Below, in pieces: positions 44,750 through 47,203 of a stretch of 47,203 bases of DNA. Positions within the stretch are counted from its first letter, which is position 1; each line of letters starts with the position of its first letter. The stretch is from an uncultured Oscillochloris sp. Its GTDB lineage: Bacteria; Chloroflexota; Chloroflexia; Chloroflexales; Chloroflexaceae. The translations under genes were made by a program, and so were the position numbers. Under the pieces are notes generated by a model, which saw nothing but the letters and a program-made list of their open reading frames with translations, was not told the origin of the DNA and did not search any database. The stretch covers positions 1-47,203 of the forward strand of contig CAIXLU010000403.1 in assembly GCA_903920315.1 (NCBI GenBank). Reading direction: 5' to 3'.

Positions 44750-44965
44750 GTGTTATAGCAATCCTCTTGAAGCCGTGAAGGGGAGTCAAGGCTTTAGCCG
44801 GCTAAAGCCTTGACTCCCCTTCATAACGGAGATAGGACTGCTATAGTGCGACAACGAGGTTCCGCCACAGAAAGACACAGAAGAACACAGAAATATTTTC
44901 TGTGTTCTTCTGTGTCTTTCTGTGACCGTACATAGCCATTTCGCCCCTACAGACAAGGTACCACT
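44750..44965. repeat. Two perfect large palindromes
   Basis: 44776-44823 is a 48-bp palindrome with no loop (GGGGAGTCAAGGCTTTAGCC and its complement). 44866-44893 pairs exactly with 44897-44924 over 28 bases (core CACAGAAGAACACAGAAA, loop TAT). They lie between the Fe-S gene and the antirepressor gene. The first may terminate the Fe-S transcript. The second is A/G against T/C rich and looks like a mobile palindromic unit. Confidence 0.85.
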
Positions 44966-45733
44966 ATGAACTGGTTTTACGCGCAAGATATTCTAAGTTG
45001 GCTCGGGCCAGACCCAAACCGTACCTACGTACCCATCGCCGAACTCTGCACGGCTCTGGGCCTGAATACGACCAAAGAGGAGCGCCGTCTGCGCGCCCAC
45101 GCCGTGCTGGCATCCGGCGCTCGGCGCATGCCTGTCGAGACCGACACCGGCGACGTACAGATGCTCTGCCTGCGCGTGGAGTTGCTACCGCTCTGGCTGA
45201 TCACCCTGGACGCCGGGCAGGTGAGCGACCCGACGAACCGTGCGCGGCTGGAATTGTTCCAGCGCGAGTCCGCCTCAACGCTCTGGCAGACAGCGCGGCC
45301 CCAGGGCTTCGATAGCGGCGATGTGCTGCTACCAGGACGCCACCAGCAGAGTCAGGCCGAGCAGGCGTATGTAGGGACGATGGCGATGGCCACCCTGGCC
45401 CGCCACCAAATGATGATCGAGCGTCAGCTTGACGGTGTAGGAACCGAGGATCACGAGGACGATCAGGGTGCCGATCCCTGGGCGCGGAGGACAGATACCC
45501 TTGACGATCCCTCGGCGGCGAAGCTGGCCCAGACGGCGCGGCGGGTGGCCCACGCCCTGGCCGAACGCACCCGCCGCAACGAGTACTTCGGCGTCTTCAG
45601 CGGACTCTACCGCAACTTCGGCATCTCGTCATACCGACGTATGCCCAGCGGCAGACTCTACGAAGCCCTGGAATGGCTGGAGCGCTGGTATGGCGATATG
45701 ATGGGCGTACCTGAGCCGCCACCGGATATTTGA
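44966..45733 (+). CDS. Phage-type antirepressor (P22_AR_N and ORF6C-like domains)
   Basis: This is a 255-residue protein. Residues 1-115 follow the P22 antirepressor N-terminal pattern (FYAQDILSWLGPDPNRTYVPIAELCTALGLNTTKEERRLRAHAVL ... CLRVELLPLWLITLDAGQV). Residues 175-245 have the ORF6C-like pattern (TRRNEYFGVFSGLYRNFGISSYRRMPSGRLYEALEWLERWY). In phages such proteins bind and inactivate repressors. No phage structural or integrase gene is nearby, so this is a solitary, probably domesticated copy. Base composition is like the host. The ATG follows a weak AAGGTACC site. Confidence 0.78.
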   Translation: MNWFYAQDILSWLGPDPNRTYVPIAELCTALGLNTTKEERRLRAHAVLASGARRMPVETDTGDVQMLCLRVELLPLWLITLDAGQVSDPTNRARLELFQRESASTLWQTARPQGFDSGDVLLPGRHQQSQAEQAYVGTMAMATLARHQMMIERQLDGVGTEDHEDDQGADPWARRTDTLDDPSAAKLAQTARRVAHALAERTRRNEYFGVFSGLYRNFGISSYRRMPSGRLYEALEWLERWYGDMMGVPEPPPDI

Positions 45734-45779
45734 GATTGCAGATTGTAGATTGTGGATTGCAGATTGATACAATCTGCAA
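45733..45779. repeat. GATTGCA heptad array
   Basis: GATTGCA/GATTGTA/GATTGTG units end in CAATCTGC, giving a small hairpin just after the antirepressor stop. The array marks the last host-type repeat before the AT-rich segment. Confidence 0.75.
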
Positions 45780-45831
45780 GGGAAGTGGATCTTTTAGGTG
45801 TCCCATCGCGAGTAATTTGTCGCGCAGAGCG

Positions 45832-45878
45832 AAGCGAAGCGTCCCGGCGATGATCATGCACATCGGGACGCTTCGCTT
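45832..45878. repeat. 15-bp inverted repeat
   Basis: AAGCGAAGCGTCCCG at 45832-45846 pairs exactly with 45864-45878 across a 17-base spacer. It is the last GC-rich sequence before the AT-rich island begins at about 45880. Confidence 0.8.
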
Positions 45879-45949
45879 TAAAGCGTTGTTTTACAATCAT
45901 AAAATTCATACCAATTTAAAATTTATAATGCAGAACATTTACACCAATA

Positions 45950-45978
45950 TGGACATGTTTCGTAAACTGTGTTATATT
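45950..45978 (+). promoter_or_regulatory. Promoter of the AT-rich nuclease gene
   Basis: TGGACA (45950-45955), a 17-base spacer and TATATT (45973-45978) lie about 40 bases before the start codon. A GAAGGAAG ribosome site (46002-46009) follows. Confidence 0.65.
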
Positions 45979-46018
45979 CCATGAGAGCATCTAAGCATAT
46001 TGAAGGAAGATGATTTAC

Positions 46019-47170
46019 ATGCAGGATTATAAAATTGAAGACCTTGAAATTGAAAAGAATACAACGATTTTACTTGCTAATATAGTGGCAGATTTGAAAA
46101 TGCGTAAATTAGAATGTTTCGATTCAATTGATTGGGATAACACTCTTAAAAAGTATATTAACTACACAAAAACTACACATCTTTACGCAGAAAGTCCTAT
46201 AGAAAAAATCTTCTTGGGAGCTTTGCTAATGGGGTTTCTCGTATCTCAACCAGATTGCTTAATGCTTATTTCACCAACTCGGGATGTTGATAGTTTGATA
46301 GAAAGAGAGAAAAGGCTTATTGAACTTTATGAGCAAATAGAAAGTGCCTATCTTCAAGAAAAGCGCTGTTGTGAATGGAATCCTGAAGAACCTTGGGAAG
46401 AGCCAGAAGAAGAGTCGGATTATCTCAAAAATATCGACGATCACATTTTCAACCTACATAAGGAAGGTGATATTTCTACAGAGGATTATCAAGAACTATC
46501 TGTTAATGGGTTTAGATTTACTGCAAAGTCGGTTACACCTTACTATATTACACCGCAAGTTTATATTCCAAACATTGGAATAGATAAGAAACTTATTCGG
46601 TGCGACCTCTTTATTTGGAATCCGTTCGATGAAAAGCTTCGGTGTATTATTGAGTTTGACGGTTATGAATGGCATTCAACAAATGAAAAATTTACAGAAG
46701 ATAAAATACGAGATAGAGATCTCCGATACCAGAGCTATGAAGTATTACGATATTCTGGAAAAGAAATTAACCAAGATCCAATGAGTTGTGTAAAAGATCT
46801 TTTTAAGCATATTAATACAGGTGAATTAAGAGATTTTTCCATAGATTTTCATCTTATATTATCAGATGAAATAAACAAGGAAAAGGAGAGTATTTTGAAA
46901 CGTAGATGCCCGAAATGTGAAGGGACGGGACACCTACCTATATTCATCCATAGAGACGGGGGTAAGTGTTTTCCTTGTAATGGCACCGGCTACATTAAAG
47001 ATCCTTTGGAGACTATCAAGCCACCCGTATCAGTCGCGCCACCCGTGCCAGTCGTACCCCCCGTGTCAGTCGTACCCCCCGTACCAGTCGCACCGCCTGG
47101 GATTCCGAACATGACATCTACGCCAGCTGCTTCTAACGATGCGACAAGTGAACTCGCCCCAGTCATCTGA
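46019..47170 (+). CDS. PD-(D/E)XK-like nuclease with DnaJ-type zinc module and Pro-rich tail
   Basis: This 383-residue protein is not a family I can name. Residues 58-66 read ESPIEKIFL, a helix that precedes the core in many DUF559/Vsr-like nucleases, with Glu 62. The core is CDLFIWNP (Asp 196), then IIEFDGYEWH (Glu 212, Asp 214), then DRDLRYQSYEVLRYSGKEI, the order seen in that fold. Next come two CxxCxGxG knuckles, CPKCEGTG and CFPCNGTG (Cys 297/300 and 317/320), as in DnaJ's zinc finger. The tail has four 18-bp repeats (47021-47092). It is strongly AT-rich (17 of the first 60 bases at 46021 are G or C), unlike all neighbours, so it was probably acquired. Residues after PPG are antisense ilvB sequence. 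Confidence 0.72.
   Translation: MQDYKIEDLEIEKNTTILLANIVADLKMRKLECFDSIDWDNTLKKYINYTKTTHLYAESPIEKIFLGALLMGFLVSQPDCLMLISPTRDVDSLIEREKRLIELYEQIESAYLQEKRCCEWNPEEPWEEPEEESDYLKNIDDHIFNLHKEGDISTEDYQELSVNGFRFTAKSVTPYYITPQVYIPNIGIDKKLIRCDLFIWNPFDEKLRCIIEFDGYEWHSTNEKFTEDKIRDRDLRYQSYEVLRYSGKEINQDPMSCVKDLFKHINTGELRDFSIDFHLILSDEINKEKESILKRRCPKCEGTGHLPIFIHRDGGKCFPCNGTGYIKDPLETIKPPVSVAPPVPVVPPVSVVPPVPVAPPGIPNMTSTPAASNDATSELAPVI
47021..47092. repeat. Four 18-bp tandem repeats (PPVxVx tail)
   Basis: Units CCACCCGTATCAGTCGCG, CCACCCGTGCCAGTCGTA and two relatives encode PPVSVA, PPVPVV, PPVSVV and PPVPVA. The array ends where ilvB-like sequence starts on the other strand. It is GC-rich, unlike the rest of the gene. 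Confidence 0.9.
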
Positions 47171-47175
47171 CTCAT
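47089..47175 (-). pseudogene. ilvB: Acetolactate synthase large subunit (IlvB) 5' fragment
   Basis: The minus strand from 47175 reads MSQMTGASSLVASLEAAGVDVMFGIPGGA in blocks typical of the start of IlvB (MTGA..LV.SLE..GVDV.FGIPGGA, where normal proteins continue ILPxYD). GAAGGGAG lies a suitable distance before this ATG, so it looks like a genuine 5' end. After residue 29 the sequence turns into translation of the 18-bp repeats (TGTGGTTDTGG). The rest of ilvB is not in the window. The gene is therefore broken here, or the window crosses a misassembly. The fragment lies inside the 3' end of the opposite-strand nuclease frame. Confidence 0.8.
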
Positions 47176-47203
47176 TGTTCTTCTCCCTTCGTAGTCGTTC
47201 CTA

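Overview
The window is mostly GC-rich bacterial DNA with densely packed genes and unusually many palindromes and short tandem repeats between them. The best taxonomic guess is a filamentous anoxygenic phototroph of the Chloroflexota (Chloroflexales, Oscillochloris/Chloroflexus-like). The reasons are an alternative complex III plus caa3 oxidase cluster with the reduced actB-actE-actA gene set that I recall from a Chloroflexus respiratory operon, a ferredoxin-like protein resembling chlorosome-envelope Fe-S proteins (CsmI/J/X), a glcDEF glycolate oxidase, and the style of the dispersed repeats. There is no rRNA in the window, so this is an inference.

Layout. 0.3-13.1 kb, mainly minus strand: a surface-polysaccharide locus. 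An eight-gene run (13052 to 5488) has overlapping starts and stops and encodes glycosyltransferases, a Wzx-like flippase and four methyltransferases. A GT2, a nucleotide-sugar dehydrogenase and a GDP-fucose synthase lie further on, and the run is interrupted by a MazEF-type toxin-antitoxin pair whose toxin is frameshifted. 13.7-16.9 kb, plus strand: a SulP-STAS-rhodanese permease and a divergent GlpX-type phosphatase. 17.0-18.0 kb: tRNA-Trp, an HNH nuclease gene, tRNA-Ser(UGA), tRNA-Ser(GCU) and a tRNA 3'-end remnant, closed by a strong hairpin. 18.2-28.8 kb: a signalling block with a hybrid histidine kinase, a two-receiver GGDEF cyclase and two tandemly duplicated GAF-GAF-HD-GYP proteins. Between the cyclase and the HD-GYP pair lie a LolA-like lipoprotein and an ABC ATPase bounded by inverted repeats. 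29.0-39.5 kb, minus strand: the oxygen-respiration cluster actB-actE-actA-orf-sco-coxB-coxA-coxC-coxD. 39.7-44.0 kb, same strand: glcF, glcE and glcD. 44.2-45.7 kb, plus strand: the Csm-like Fe-S protein and a phage-type antirepressor. 45.9-47.1 kb: an AT-rich foreign gene for a PD-(D/E)XK-like nuclease with a DnaJ-type zinc module. Its 3' end runs into an antisense 5' fragment of an acetolactate synthase gene (ilvB).

How it fits together. The glcDEF genes can oxidise glycolate and pass electrons to quinone. The ACIII proteins oxidise quinol, and the caa3 oxidase, assembled with the SCO copper protein, reduces oxygen, so 29-44 kb may be one glycolate-to-oxygen module. The 18-29 kb block can both make and break c-di-GMP, a signal that commonly controls exopolysaccharide and gliding. 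The polysaccharide locus is a possible but unproven target.

Repeats. Nearly every intergenic gap holds arrays of different 7-bp units, reminiscent of heptameric STRR sequences in cyanobacteria, or a roughly 140-bp palindromic MITE-like element. Heptad arrays also sit in frame inside glcF and glcE. The less ordinary part of the window is the right end: orphan antirepressor, AT-rich nuclease fusion and broken ilvB.
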